This document shows, piece after piece, positions 1 through 8,857 of a stretch of DNA of 64,000 nt. A program made the translations under genes and the position numbers. The notes beneath the pieces were generated by a model. It saw only the letters and a program-made list of their open reading frames with translations, made no database searches and was not told the DNA's origin. The stretch spans positions 1-64,000 of the forward strand of contig JADFXM010000020.1 of NCBI GenBank assembly GCA_015233565.1. Reading direction: 5' to 3'. Numbering within the stretch: position 1 is the first letter of the stretch; each line of letters opens with the position of its first letter. This DNA comes from Candidatus Rifleibacteriota bacterium. GTDB lineage: Bacteria; Muiribacteriota; Ozemobacteria; Ozemobacterales; Ozemobacteraceae.

Positions 1-299
1 GTGTTTGACACTGGTTTGGCAATGAGCGAGGCAAGGGGTGCGAGGCAAGGGGTTTTAGTGGGTGATGGAAATATATATCGTTTAAGCAAAATAGTTTGGA
101 ACGATTATCAACCTTGCCTCGCGGGGTTCGGAAGATTCGCAGAAGGGCGCGCAATGATTTGTTTATGGCAATTACTTCGGGCGCCCGGAAACAACGGGGC
201 TTCCGGCGAAGTGATGTAAACGATATATATTTGTATACTGCTGAAGATTCAGCTTTACATGCCAATGTTAGGGGGGAGAAAAAGGAAAACCTGAGATAA
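1..299. other. Unassigned GC-richer left edge
   Basis: I cannot assign a gene to this edge stretch, which looks GC-richer than the DNA to its right. Two overlapping + strand frames are open (1-219 and 96-299). Neither gives a recognisable product or has a good ribosome binding site, and a real gene could begin left of the window. The stretch contains a 14-bp tandem duplication with an inverted partner, described separately. It may be the remnant of something transferred, but nothing mobile is recognisable. Confidence 0.3.
26..53. repeat. Exact 14-bp tandem duplication with inverted partner
   Basis: The 14-mer GCGAGGCAAGGGGT occurs twice head to tail at 26-39 and 40-53. A 12-base inverted partner, ACCTTGCCTCGC, lies at 111-122, so the second copy could pair with it across a loop of about 57 bases. 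Function is unknown. It could be a remnant of a GC-rich intergenic repeat or a transcript hairpin. Confidence 0.5.
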
Positions 300-787
300 T
301 TTTTCCCCGAACGTAATGGCATTATTTATTTTTTGGAACGAGAGGATTTAAGAAGCGGCAAGAAGGTTCGAATTTGGCAGAAATCATATCTTACTAGGGT
401 TCCCCTAGGAACTCCAAGAGATTTAAAATTATTGTTAGGCAATAATAAAACAATTTTTCTTTTATATGCTGAAGCTTTCAATGTATATTCCTTTCAAGTA
501 GATATAAATTCCGAAATTTACCCTATGAGGACGAAAAACCATCTTCAGAAAGGCCGAAAATGTCTTTTCCAAACTTTCCAAAAATTCCTTTACCAAATAT
601 GAGAGAAAGTGATGATTTTTTCGTGCGGGTTGTGGCAAACCCACCCAGAATTTTATCTTTAACCAAAGATGAAAAAAATATTACTGTCATAATTTCTATA
701 GCCAAAGAAAAAATGATTTACTCTCGCCCCATAGAAAAAGGAGAATGGGCCTTGATCGACCGGGAACCCCTTGAAGACCCAAAATAA
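300..787 (+). pseudogene. Frameshifted remnant of an unrecognised protein gene
   Basis: One protein seems to be split between two + strand frames. The first half is open from base 300 (a TTG at 333 is the only usual start seen) and reads sensibly until about base 525, near the residues NSEIYPM. After that the neighbouring frame, open from 473 to the TAA at 787, reads better (DEKPSSERPK, then FFVRVVANPP and EKGEWALIDREP). The two frames overlap for about 130 bases and neither half has a convincing start. I therefore read it as one coding sequence broken by a small indel. No family is recognised. It lies just upstream of the secreted protein at 883. Two short unrelated frames remain possible. 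Confidence 0.35.
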
Positions 788-882
788 ACAGAATATTGGA
801 AAGAAGACAACCAAACAGAATCTTGATAATCTGAGTCTTAGGTTCAAACAAGGGAAAGAGTTGTTTTTTGAGGAGATTTTGC

Positions 883-1485
883 ATGAGAGGTTTTTTCTCG
901 ATTGGCTTTCTGATTATTTTTCTTTTTTGGAGTGAGAATGTTACGTTTGGTTCAGATGTGGTAATTGAGTTAAAAATTGAAAAAAATGATATCTTAAACC
1001 CCGGATCCAAAAAAGATTTATGGTTCTCACTAATAAACCATTCGGATAAGGACTTTCGAATACTTAATTTTAGAAATGGAATTGGAGCTGCTTGGGTCAT
1101 TTTCTTGATTGATTCTGATGGAAACTTGGTCAAAAGTATTTATTTGCCACCATCTCAAGAGAAATCGGGGGGATTAGTCCAAGGAAGTTCCTTTTGGGTA
1201 AGTTCTCACGCTACCTCGGGAGGAATCATACAAATCAAAAACTTTTTTGTTCAAAAAAAAGGCATTTATTACATGATTTATGCAATTCCAGCCCTAGGAA
1301 AACCTGGAATCATCCTTTCTTCACCAGTCAAGCTGGATCTCTCTTCTGATGGTTTAATTGATTCGTTGACACAAATTTTGTTTAACGAAATTCCTCAAAA
1401 TGTTAAAAAAGGCTTTCGAATTGCAATTGAAAAAAGATTAATTGAAGAGAAAATCCCCTTGGATTCATTCAAAATACCATTCTGA
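883..1485 (+). CDS. Secreted or lipid-anchor-less exported protein, unknown function
   Basis: This 200-residue protein belongs to no family I recognise. The ATG at 883 is chosen because GAGGAG lies seven bases upstream. An in-frame TTG at 868 would only lengthen the leader. The N terminus is a clear Sec signal (MRGFF, then a hydrophobic run FLIIFLFW) with likely cleavage near residue 24 after TFGS. The mature part reads as a beta-rich fold (VVIELKIEKND, DLWFSLINHSD, GIYYMIYAIPA), resembling small Ig-like or DUF-type periplasmic proteins, with a charged helical C terminus. It stands between a broken gene and a signal-peptide stub. It is probably exported to the periplasm, and no enzymatic motif is visible. 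Confidence 0.6.
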   Translation: MRGFFSIGFLIIFLFWSENVTFGSDVVIELKIEKNDILNPGSKKDLWFSLINHSDKDFRILNFRNGIGAAWVIFLIDSDGNLVKSIYLPPSQEKSGGLVQGSSFWVSSHATSGGIIQIKNFFVQKKGIYYMIYAIPALGKPGIILSSPVKLDLSSDGLIDSLTQILFNEIPQNVKKGFRIAIEKRLIEEKIPLDSFKIPF

Positions 1486-1587
1486 CCTGTTTTCAAAATT
1501 CAGATTCAATATTTAGGTTGAGTTTTATTACAAAAACAAAATCTGTATTTATGCTAAAATCGACATTTGTATTTAACTAAAATAAAA

Positions 1588-1695
1588 ATGAAAATTACCA
1601 TTTTAGTATTGTTTTTGCTTTCAATGAGGCTTTGTCACCCGGTTCAGGCATCAAATGAGAAAATTGATGTAGCAAACATCAATGCTTATGCTTAG
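1588..1695 (+). pseudogene. Signal-peptide stub (35 aa), truncated secreted gene or small exported peptide
   Basis: ATG at 1588 opens a 35-codon frame ending TAG at 1693-1695. It encodes a textbook Sec leader (MKITILVLFLLS, likely cut after HPVQA) followed by only 14 residues (SNEKIDVANINAYA). This looks like the preserved 5' end of a longer secreted-protein gene cut by a stop, or a genuine tiny secreted peptide. No strong Shine-Dalgarno sequence is visible. It lies just ahead of the kinase gene at 1734, with the stop 38 bases upstream. Confidence 0.35.
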
Positions 1696-1733
1696 CAGTT
1701 GTTTTTCATTAGGAAATGAGTTAAAAGAAGAAC

Positions 1734-3629
1734 ATGATTGACTTAACCGCTCTTTTAGGAACTATAATCGACGGGCATTACAAGCTGGTTTCAGTTGTCG
1801 GGGAAGGCTCTTTCGGGTCAGTTTTTGCGGCTGACGAATTATCCTTTGGAAGGGTTATCGGACAAGCGGCCATAAAAGTAATGCGCCCTTCAAACCCTGA
1901 TGAACGTGAAGCTGTGGTTAAAGAAGTTTGTTCAATGGCGCAACTTCAGCATCCCAATTTATTAACATATCGCTCTTCCGGGGAAATCGGAGAGGGTTTG
2001 CTTAAAGGTTGTTTGTACCTGGTAACTGAACTCGGAATTGAATCTCTCGAAAAATATTTAAAAAGAATTGGAAAAGTGAACTTAGAAGAAGCTCTTACTA
2101 TCGCAAAAGATCTAGCCTCCGCGCTGGCTTATTTGCATAGCCGAAACGCGGTTCACCGCGACGTTAAACCCGGAAACCTTCTTTTTTGCGGAAATGTCTG
2201 GAAGCTTTGCGATTTTGGCCTGGTTAGGGCAATTCAAGGTAGCAGGATGGAAGCCTCCGGCCGGAAAGGGACTGCCTTGTACATGTCGCCTGAAGCTCTA
2301 CTGGGCGAAACCGGGCCACATACCGATATGTGGTCTTTCGGAGTCTTGCTTCAGGAAGCCCTTACTCACATAATGCCATTTTCAGGGAACAGTGAATCGG
2401 AAGTCATCCTGAAAATTGCCACCGAACTTCCCGAGATTCCAAATGACTTGCCCAAACCTTTTAATCACATCGTCCGGGGATGTCTGATTCGCAGCAGACA
2501 ACAACGTTACACAGCACAGGCTGTTCTTGAAGCTTTAGACCCTCAAAGCGAAGAGAATAGTTCCCAAAATATTTCTCAAATTCAGATCGTTTCTATTCCT
2601 CTAAAAGATTGTCCACAATGTGGGGAAAGAAACCCTGAAAATGCAAAGTTTTGTCAAAACTGTGGAACCCCACTTCAAGAAAAATATTCACTTCCCCAAG
2701 TGATAGAAAAAAGCAAGTCATTGCCAAATACTATGCAACAAAAGCTTTTCCGGGATTCCAAAAAGTTGAAATCCCTATCTGAAAGTAAGTTCAAATCCCG
2801 TTTAACAAATGTGCAAGCCAAGAAAGAAGCCTTGCAAAGTCGTTTTACCAGAGATTCAAATGGAGTAATAACAGATACAAAAACGAACTTGCAATGGTGC
2901 CATGGACCACGTGCCGACTGGGATCGCGCCAAGTACTGGGCCGGTTCTTTGAAAATTGACGGTGGTGGATGGCGCTTACCGACAATGGCGGAACTGAAAA
3001 CACTTTATCCTGACGCATGGTCTACAGGTTTTTTCAAAGGTGGAAGCGCCTGGTCATCAGAATTAAAAGGCGATTTGTGCGCCTGGCAATATTTTTTCAG
3101 CTACGGGAATGAAGGTTGGATTTCGCGAAGTGCAACCACCGTTGAAACTCTTGCAGTCCGTTCAGATTCAGAAAATTTTCTTCCCACACAAGGATTTTCA
3201 GGAACGAATGGTACCAGATCACAAAACCAGTCAATCGGAGACTCCGACCAGTTCAATACCCCCACTCCCTATAAAGGAATAAAGCCAAAACGTTTTATTA
3301 AAGATGGTCATGGTATCATCAATGATTCAAAAACCGATCTTCAGTGGTTCAACGGACGTCGTGGCGGAAACTGGTACGAAGCCGGAAATTGGGCAGTTTC
3401 TTTTGAAATGGAAGGCGGAGGATGGCGACTTCCTACCCTGCTTGAACTGGAAGGCCTTTTTCCAGATGCATGGCCGACTGTATTATTTGAAAACTGTGTT
3501 GTCTGGTCCTCTGATTTGAAGGATGACTCCTGCGCATGGGGTTTCAACCTTATGAGCGGGGACAAGAGTTGGAGTCATCGTGGCAACAGTTACAATTACG
3601 GCACTCTGGCGGTCCGTTCAAGAAAGTAA
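1734..3629 (+). CDS. Hanks-type Ser/Thr protein kinase with zinc ribbon and two C-terminal DUF1566 domains
   Basis: This 631-residue protein begins with a complete eukaryote-like kinase domain (about 15-270). It has the glycine loop GEGSFGSV at 23-30, ATP-anchoring Lys48 in AAIKVM, helix-C Glu64, the catalytic HRD at 141-143 within HRDVKPGN, and DFG at 160-162. A four-cysteine zinc ribbon (Cys293, Cys296, Cys307, Cys310) follows, then a charged linker. Two DUF1566 (Lcl C-terminal) domains come last, at about 368-475 and 519-631, each with the signature GGGWRLPT and an ending LAVRS. DUF1566 is a C-type-lectin-like fold thought to bind ligands or proteins. No transmembrane segment separates kinase from DUF1566, so the whole protein appears cytosolic. 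That is unusual for bacterial kinases with sensor tails. The ATG follows AAGAAGAA. The target is unknown. Confidence 0.9.
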   Translation: MIDLTALLGTIIDGHYKLVSVVGEGSFGSVFAADELSFGRVIGQAAIKVMRPSNPDEREAVVKEVCSMAQLQHPNLLTYRSSGEIGEGLLKGCLYLVTELGIESLEKYLKRIGKVNLEEALTIAKDLASALAYLHSRNAVHRDVKPGNLLFCGNVWKLCDFGLVRAIQGSRMEASGRKGTALYMSPEALLGETGPHTDMWSFGVLLQEALTHIMPFSGNSESEVILKIATELPEIPNDLPKPFNHIVRGCLIRSRQQRYTAQAVLEALDPQSEENSSQNISQIQIVSIPLKDCPQCGERNPENAKFCQNCGTPLQEKYSLPQVIEKSKSLPNTMQQKLFRDSKKLKSLSESKFKSRLTNVQAKKEALQSRFTRDSNGVITDTKTNLQWCHGPRADWDRAKYWAGSLKIDGGGWRLPTMAELKTLYPDAWSTGFFKGGSAWSSELKGDLCAWQYFFSYGNEGWISRSATTVETLAVRSDSENFLPTQGFSGTNGTRSQNQSIGDSDQFNTPTPYKGIKPKRFIKDGHGIINDSKTDLQWFNGRRGGNWYEAGNWAVSFEMEGGGWRLPTLLELEGLFPDAWPTVLFENCVVWSSDLKDDSCAWGFNLMSGDKSWSHRGNSYNYGTLAVRSRK

Positions 3630-3836
3630 TTTATTAGGTCTCAAAAATTATTCATCTTACAACGATGTAGCAAATTCACTGGAAAAAAAACTTGATGAAC
3701 CATTCGTTTTGCTGAGTCGAAATGACCTAAGTAAAAAAAAATTAATTATGTAATTGAGCCCACTTTCATGAAGGAAGTGATTACTTCGATTGGAAAAAAG
3801 GACCGAAAAAGGAAAATCAGCCAAGATGCCACGGTT
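3630..3836. other. Convergent intergenic spacer
   Basis: This gap separates the converging kinase and membrane-fusion genes. It contains a small perfect hairpin, GAAGT-GATT-ACTTC, at 3774-3787. There is no T-run, so I do not call it a terminator. No gene is visible. Confidence 0.4.
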
Positions 3837-6269
3837 TCATCTTAACCACGCTAATTCCAATGCGTCCAGAAGAGTTCCTTTGTCGTCAGTCCAGGGAGTC
3901 TGTCCAGGTTTTATCTTCGGCTTTCGCCATCGCTTATCGTTAACCAAAGAACCGAGGTCCTCTTCATTTCGTGCTGCAATTAACCAGGTTGAAATAGCTT
4001 TTCCCTGTGCTTCTTGCATTTCATCAATATTTATGTCTTCCTGAATGAGAGAGAAAAGTCCAAGGTCTTTTAACGTTGCGCTCAACACCGATTCCATAGA
4101 AAGATATTTGTTTGAAATATGGAAAACGAGTAGTCCATGATTTTTTATTCTGTCCAGGTAAAGTGTAAATGCTTCATGGGTCAAAAGGTGCATCGGAACA
4201 GAATCCGAGGAAAAAGCATCGAGTATAAATAAATTAAAATTTCCAACCGGCTCGTTTTGAACAGAGCGTCGGCCATCCCCAACCACGAATCTGATTTCAG
4301 CTTGAGAATCATGGACAAATGTAAAAAATTTTGGATTCTGAGCAATTCGAATGACAGCTGGATCGATTTCAAAAAAGGAAAATCTCTCGCCCTTTTTCCC
4401 GTATGCAGCAATTGATCCTGCACCCAAACCTATAATCCCAACTTCCGGAATTTTTCCATCGTTTGCCTTTTTTCGTAGAAACTGAAAAACCTGTCCAATT
4501 GGGCCTGATGGATGAAAATAAGCACTGGGTTGGCCTGAAAACATTGAATTTCGTGCTTGTATTCCATGGATAGTTGTTCCATGTACAAGTTGGACGAATT
4601 TTTCATCGTGGCTGATTGTCACCCTATGGACCCCAAAAAAGGTTCTTTCTGCCCAAATCAGCTTCCCATGTGCAGAAGGAATGACAGTGGAAAACACATA
4701 TAGTACAAGTATTGAAAACGCATAAGCAGGTCTGGAAAAGGAAACAAGGTATGCTGCAATCGATGGGATGATGTCCCGCATGAACATCAGCAAAGGATCC
4801 ATGAATTCCCGATTTCCTAAAAACAGAGTGATTCCGGGCATCCAGACAGCTAATAATGCTGGAATGGCAAGAGGCCAGGAACTCTTTTTTACCCGAAATC
4901 CCGAATTTTTCTTATTTCCGTTTTCTTTAATTTTGCCGGGTTTCAAGGACTCTGAGAACACCCAACAGACCAATGCCAGAACTAAAGGGTATTCCAAAAT
5001 CGAATTAAACAATAACGGAGAAACAAGCGTGTTAAAAATTCCGCCACACGCCCCTCCAACTGCGATTAAAAGGTAAAAGGTGGTAATACGGTTTGAAGGA
5101 GGCCTGAGATTGGCCAAAGTTCTATGGCACAAAAGAGCCGAAAAGAAAAAAGTCAGCAAATGAAGTGGAAGGATAAGAATGATGGGTTCATTTACCATTC
5201 TTAGAAATGTAAAACCAAGGAAAGTCAGCAATAACGCAAGTGCTCTGCTCAAATATTCCAAATTAATCTTGGCTCGGGGTGAGAAAGCAAGAATATAGGT
5301 TATCAGATACAATGCAAGCGGAATTGTCCAGAAAAGGGGAATTGCAGCAATTTCTGTGGAAATGTGGTGCGTAACTCCCATTGAGAGACTTGAAGGAATA
5401 AATGCAAGAGCAATCCATTTGATCGCTGAAGGAAAATCTGTTTTCCCTGAAGAAACGTCGGAGAGCGAAGGTTCAGCAGGCAAAGATGCCACAGTTGGAA
5501 GAGTTTCAGAGGAAAGAAGTATCACTGAAGGAACCACAGGGGAAACGCTCTCAGAAGAATCTCTTTTTAATGAAGCAACTTCTGATAACTGTGCAGGGAA
5601 AATTTCCTGAGGCAAACCCTTATCTGAAACAGCATCAACAGAAGCTGCCTCCGAAGAAGTTCTGAATATGTAAGTACACAAAAATCCTGCGATAATAATC
5701 CCCAAAAAGAAGATTTTATAACCCAGGGAAAAAATCCAACTCTGCTCGGAAACCCCGAATAATGGTTCAATCAGTAAAGGGTAGCTCAATAATCCAATCA
5801 GACTCCCTATATTGCTTGCTGCATAGAGAAAATAAGGGTCCTTGGAGCCTGGGAGATTGGTGATTGAAAGCCATTTTTGAAGTAAAGGAGAGACAATTGC
5901 CAATGCAAAGAAGGGTGTACCGACGGTCGAAAACAATGACAAAAGAAACCATAACGTGGGATCTTGAATTGTTGGGGGTGGATTCGAAGGCAAAAGTATC
6001 GGAAAAAAGAAAAAGGGTAGCACAAGGACAACAAAAGCAGCTAGTAACTGTCTACGGGGATGAAGAAAAGTTGTACACAAATGGGAAAAGGTATATCCAA
6101 GTAGCAGTAAGGTTTGAAAAAAAAGCATGCAGGAATTCCATAGTGAGGGACTTCCACCTGCAAGTGGCAAAAACAATCGCGCGGTAAATGGTTGAACAAA
6201 AAACAGAAGACAAGCACCCAAAAACGAGACAATCGTGATGAGAAGCAATGCACAATTTTTAAATTTCAT
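3837..6269 (-). CDS. Spermidine synthase-like domain fused to a polytopic membrane domain
   Basis: This 810-residue protein has an N-terminal membrane region of a dozen or more hydrophobic segments (about 1-550), interrupted by a polar loop near 210-285. It ends in a Rossmann-fold domain from about residue 590. The fold shows a nucleotide-loop motif GIIGLGAGS, an acidic strand end FFEIDP, VVGDGRRSV and DAFSSDSVP. This matches the widespread family annotated as fused MFS/spermidine synthase. The classical spermidine synthase GGGDG box is absent, so polyamine synthesis is not expected. The substrate of this family is not established, and an aminopropyl- or methyl-transfer reaction on a membrane-carried substrate is only a guess. 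The gene is alone on the minus strand, converging on the kinase gene and diverging from the PilT-like pair. The ATG is at 6267-6269. Confidence 0.8.
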   Translation of the reverse strand: MKFKNCALLLITIVSFLGACLLFFVQPFTARLFLPLAGGSPSLWNSCMLFFQTLLLLGYTFSHLCTTFLHPRRQLLAAFVVLVLPFFFFPILLPSNPPPTIQDPTLWFLLSLFSTVGTPFFALAIVSPLLQKWLSITNLPGSKDPYFLYAASNIGSLIGLLSYPLLIEPLFGVSEQSWIFSLGYKIFFLGIIIAGFLCTYIFRTSSEAASVDAVSDKGLPQEIFPAQLSEVASLKRDSSESVSPVVPSVILLSSETLPTVASLPAEPSLSDVSSGKTDFPSAIKWIALAFIPSSLSMGVTHHISTEIAAIPLFWTIPLALYLITYILAFSPRAKINLEYLSRALALLLTFLGFTFLRMVNEPIILILPLHLLTFFFSALLCHRTLANLRPPSNRITTFYLLIAVGGACGGIFNTLVSPLLFNSILEYPLVLALVCWVFSESLKPGKIKENGNKKNSGFRVKKSSWPLAIPALLAVWMPGITLFLGNREFMDPLLMFMRDIIPSIAAYLVSFSRPAYAFSILVLYVFSTVIPSAHGKLIWAERTFFGVHRVTISHDEKFVQLVHGTTIHGIQARNSMFSGQPSAYFHPSGPIGQVFQFLRKKANDGKIPEVGIIGLGAGSIAAYGKKGERFSFFEIDPAVIRIAQNPKFFTFVHDSQAEIRFVVGDGRRSVQNEPVGNFNLFILDAFSSDSVPMHLLTHEAFTLYLDRIKNHGLLVFHISNKYLSMESVLSATLKDLGLFSLIQEDINIDEMQEAQGKAISTWLIAARNEEDLGSLVNDKRWRKPKIKPGQTPWTDDKGTLLDALELAWLR

Positions 6270-6392
6270 AAATTATTCATTCTGTAACTCTCAGAATATT
6301 ATAACAGCAATTATCTAACAAATTCGAAAAAAAACTATTGAAATATTGGTTTTCTTCCGATTAGTTAGGAAGTTTTTTGGGGGGGAAATAAT

Positions 6393-7460
6393 ATGGATGA
6401 TCTTCTTAAAACTTTAGTTGAGCTGCCAAAATTAAAAGCCACAGATTTTCATGTCGTTGCGGGAGAACCAGCCTATATCAGAAAATCCGGAAGAATTGAG
6501 GTTTTCCCGGGAAAAAAATTTCTGGATGACGATTTAAAAAAATTTATCCTGGCTACCAGTTCACCCAAAGCCCGTGAGATCCTGGGAAAATTTAAACAGG
6601 TTACCTATTCATATCAAACTGAAGGTAACGAAAGATTTCGGATTGCTCTTTACATGTCAAAGGGCAAATTTGCCTTGTCATCAAGAGTTCTTCCTCAAAA
6701 TCCCTGGAAAATGGAAGAAATTGGACTTCCGGAGGGTTTAAGAAAAAGTTTGTCAAAACAATCCGGACTTATCATCGTCGGAAGTCCCTCTGGCCAGGGA
6801 AAAACTACAACCATTGCATCTTTGATAGATTTTATCAATAACCATTTCGAACGAAATATTATTACAATTGAAAATCCTGTTGAAATCATTTTCAAGGATG
6901 AAAGATCTTCTATTATCCAAAGAAGTATTCCAATTGATGTTCCGAATTTTTGGGAAGGGCTGAAGGATTCATTTAGATTGGATCCGGATGTTGTAATGAC
7001 GGATTCGCTGAATTATCCTGATGCATTTGATCAGGCCCTATTCTTATGTGAAGCAGGATGCCTGGTTATAGGCGCTATGGATGGCGGAAACTGTCAACAA
7101 ATCCTGGAAAGGATAATTTTTTCCCGAAAAGCAGAAGAGAGAAGTGGAATTCGTGCCAAATTGGGAACTCATCTTTCCATGATGATCAGCCAAAAATTAG
7201 CACCCAAAGCTGATGGCAGTGGTTTGGTCGGAGTATTTGACATTCTGGTAAATACAACTCAGGTAAAGTCTTTAATAAAAAATGAAAACTTTGTAATGTT
7301 AAAGACCCTTCAAGAACAAGATCAGGCCTCAGGGATGCAAACTTTTGACAGACATCTGTTGGCGCTTGTTAAAAAAAATACAATTTCCAATGAAACCGCC
7401 ATTTCGCTTGCAGATGACTCTCAGGAAATGCTTGCCAGATTCTCAAAGAAGAAAGGGTAA
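6393..7460 (+). CDS. Degenerate PilT-like ATPase A (P-loop kept, catalytic Glu lost)
   Basis: This 355-residue protein has the length and two-domain layout of PilT retraction ATPases. The Walker A loop is intact (GSPSGQGKTT, residues 130-139, Lys137). The other catalytic boxes are worn. The Asp box reads TIENPVE, with Asn where Asp is usual. The Walker B region reads LDPDVVMTDSLN, where PilT has VGEMRD, so the catalytic Glu is missing. The His box reads EAGCLVIGA, where PilT has ETGHLVFST. It probably still binds nucleotide but should not hydrolyse it alone. The next gene, three bases downstream, encodes a paralogue with the opposite defects, so a mixed hexamer is attractive. Start ATG at 6393 follows a long G-run (GGGGGGGAAATAAT). 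Confidence 0.85.
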   Translation: MDDLLKTLVELPKLKATDFHVVAGEPAYIRKSGRIEVFPGKKFLDDDLKKFILATSSPKAREILGKFKQVTYSYQTEGNERFRIALYMSKGKFALSSRVLPQNPWKMEEIGLPEGLRKSLSKQSGLIIVGSPSGQGKTTTIASLIDFINNHFERNIITIENPVEIIFKDERSSIIQRSIPIDVPNFWEGLKDSFRLDPDVVMTDSLNYPDAFDQALFLCEAGCLVIGAMDGGNCQQILERIIFSRKAEERSGIRAKLGTHLSMMISQKLAPKADGSGLVGVFDILVNTTQVKSLIKNENFVMLKTLQEQDQASGMQTFDRHLLALVKKNTISNETAISLADDSQEMLARFSKKKG

Positions 7461-7463
7461 AAA

Positions 7464-8504
7464 ATGGATCTAAAATCACTGATTGAAACAGTCCACAAAC
7501 AAGGTGGCGCCGAAATTCACTTAAAACGGGGCTCTCCTCCCTTAATCAGACAAAACAAAAATCTAAAAAAGCTAAAAATTCCAAATTTAATTGATACCGA
7601 TCTTGAAGGAATCGTTGAGGAGTTTCTAACTCCGACCGAAAAACAAAAGTTTCAGGACAATAGGGATTTTGAGGGAAATTTTTTCGATAAAGCGACCTGC
7701 AATTTTCGGTTGAATATTTTTCGTTCCCAAGGGCAAATTCAGGCAAAGGTCCACATTATCAGACAGGAAATTCCCACACTTGAAGAAATAGGATTTCCAG
7801 ATTCATTCGGACAATTGTCCACTGCCAAAAGCGGGTTGATTATCATTACCGGACCATCACGATCAGGAATATCCACTTCCCTCTCCTCAATGATTGAAAA
7901 AATTAATCGCACCCGGGAAAGCCACATACTTATTCTCGAAGATCCAATTGAATTTGTTTTTAAACCAAAAAAATCAGTAATTTCTCACAGACACATAAAA
8001 AAAGATGTTCTTTCAATTGAGCAGGGAATAACCTTTGCGAAGCGAATTGATGCTGATGTTCTTGTTATAGGTGAAATTCGCGGAGAGCCACCAATCAGAG
8101 CCATCATGGATTATGTAAACGGTGGACACCTTGTAATTTTGCAAATGCAAACACTTGGGATTCAAAATACTCTGGAAAAAATTCTGAACACTTTCCCGGA
8201 AAGTGACAGAGAGCCCCTTTCAAATATGTTTTCACACGACCTTTTGGGAATTTGTTCCCAAGCATTATTGTACAATCCTGGAAAAATGAGCATGATTCCA
8301 ATTCATGAGGTACTTATTATAAATAATACTATTAGAGGAATCATTCAAAAAGGCAGAGTAACTCAAGTTGAGAGCAATATGGGAAGTGCCGGGGAAGGAA
8401 GTCGTCTTTTTGATGCGCACGTTGGAAAGCTGGTTAGAGACGGTTCTCTCCAAAAGGAAGTAGCGGAAGGATTCCTGACAATGTATCGTGGGCTGCGAGG
8501 ATAG
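7464..8504 (+). CDS. Degenerate PilT-like ATPase B (P-loop Lys replaced by Ile, catalytic Glu kept)
   Basis: This is a second PilT-family protein of 346 residues, translated three bases after the first. Here the Walker A loop reads GPSRSGISTS (130-139). The invariant Lys is Ile136, encoded by ATA at 7869-7871, one base from AAA. In contrast the Asp box LEDPIEF (Asp160), the Walker B segment DADVLVIGEIRG (Glu204) and the His-box GGHLV (His222) are conserved. It should bind ATP poorly but could donate catalytic residues in trans. The gene for its partner is directly upstream, and pseudopilin genes follow about 350 bases on. Whether the pair moves a pilus, regulates the canonical HEAT-PilT motor at 60201-63011 or works elsewhere is unknown. 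Confidence 0.85.
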   Translation: MDLKSLIETVHKQGGAEIHLKRGSPPLIRQNKNLKKLKIPNLIDTDLEGIVEEFLTPTEKQKFQDNRDFEGNFFDKATCNFRLNIFRSQGQIQAKVHIIRQEIPTLEEIGFPDSFGQLSTAKSGLIIITGPSRSGISTSLSSMIEKINRTRESHILILEDPIEFVFKPKKSVISHRHIKKDVLSIEQGITFAKRIDADVLVIGEIRGEPPIRAIMDYVNGGHLVILQMQTLGIQNTLEKILNTFPESDREPLSNMFSHDLLGICSQALLYNPGKMSMIPIHEVLIINNTIRGIIQKGRVTQVESNMGSAGEGSRLFDAHVGKLVRDGSLQKEVAEGFLTMYRGLRG

Positions 8505-8857
8505 CTTTTCATTTTATATTACCGACAGTGAAGCAAAATTGCTGAATAAACAACCTTGAAAGCCGCATGAACAGAGAGATATAAAACTAGGAGGAATATG
8601 CTTTTTTGTTCTACCAAGGTTTTCTGCATTTAGCTTAGATTTGAGCTAAAATTGCCAGCCAGCTTACTACAGTGTCAAATTACCGCATTAAATTTAAAAT
8701 ATTGAAAGTGAAGATGAAAAAACGATTTGGATCGTTAGTATTCTGTAAGTCATACGATTCCCATACCAATTTTGTTTGATTGAACGGGCCAGGACCGAAC
8801 CCGGATTATTATTTATTTCCCATGCCCTTTAAATTCTGAGCTGGAAGCTTTTAATTC
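8505..8857. other. Intergenic stretch before the pseudopilin genes
   Basis: This 350-base gap separates the PilT-like pair from the pseudopilins. It holds no gene I can support. Two very short frames with a ribosome-site-like sequence upstream (11 codons at 8598, 12 codons at 8714) look accidental. No tRNA, terminator or clear promoter was found. Confidence 0.4.

Noticed and set aside
8589..8633. AGGAGG followed by ATG and an 11-codon frame
   Set aside because: The spacing of three bases is too short for a ribosome site and the peptide has no features. It is probably chance.
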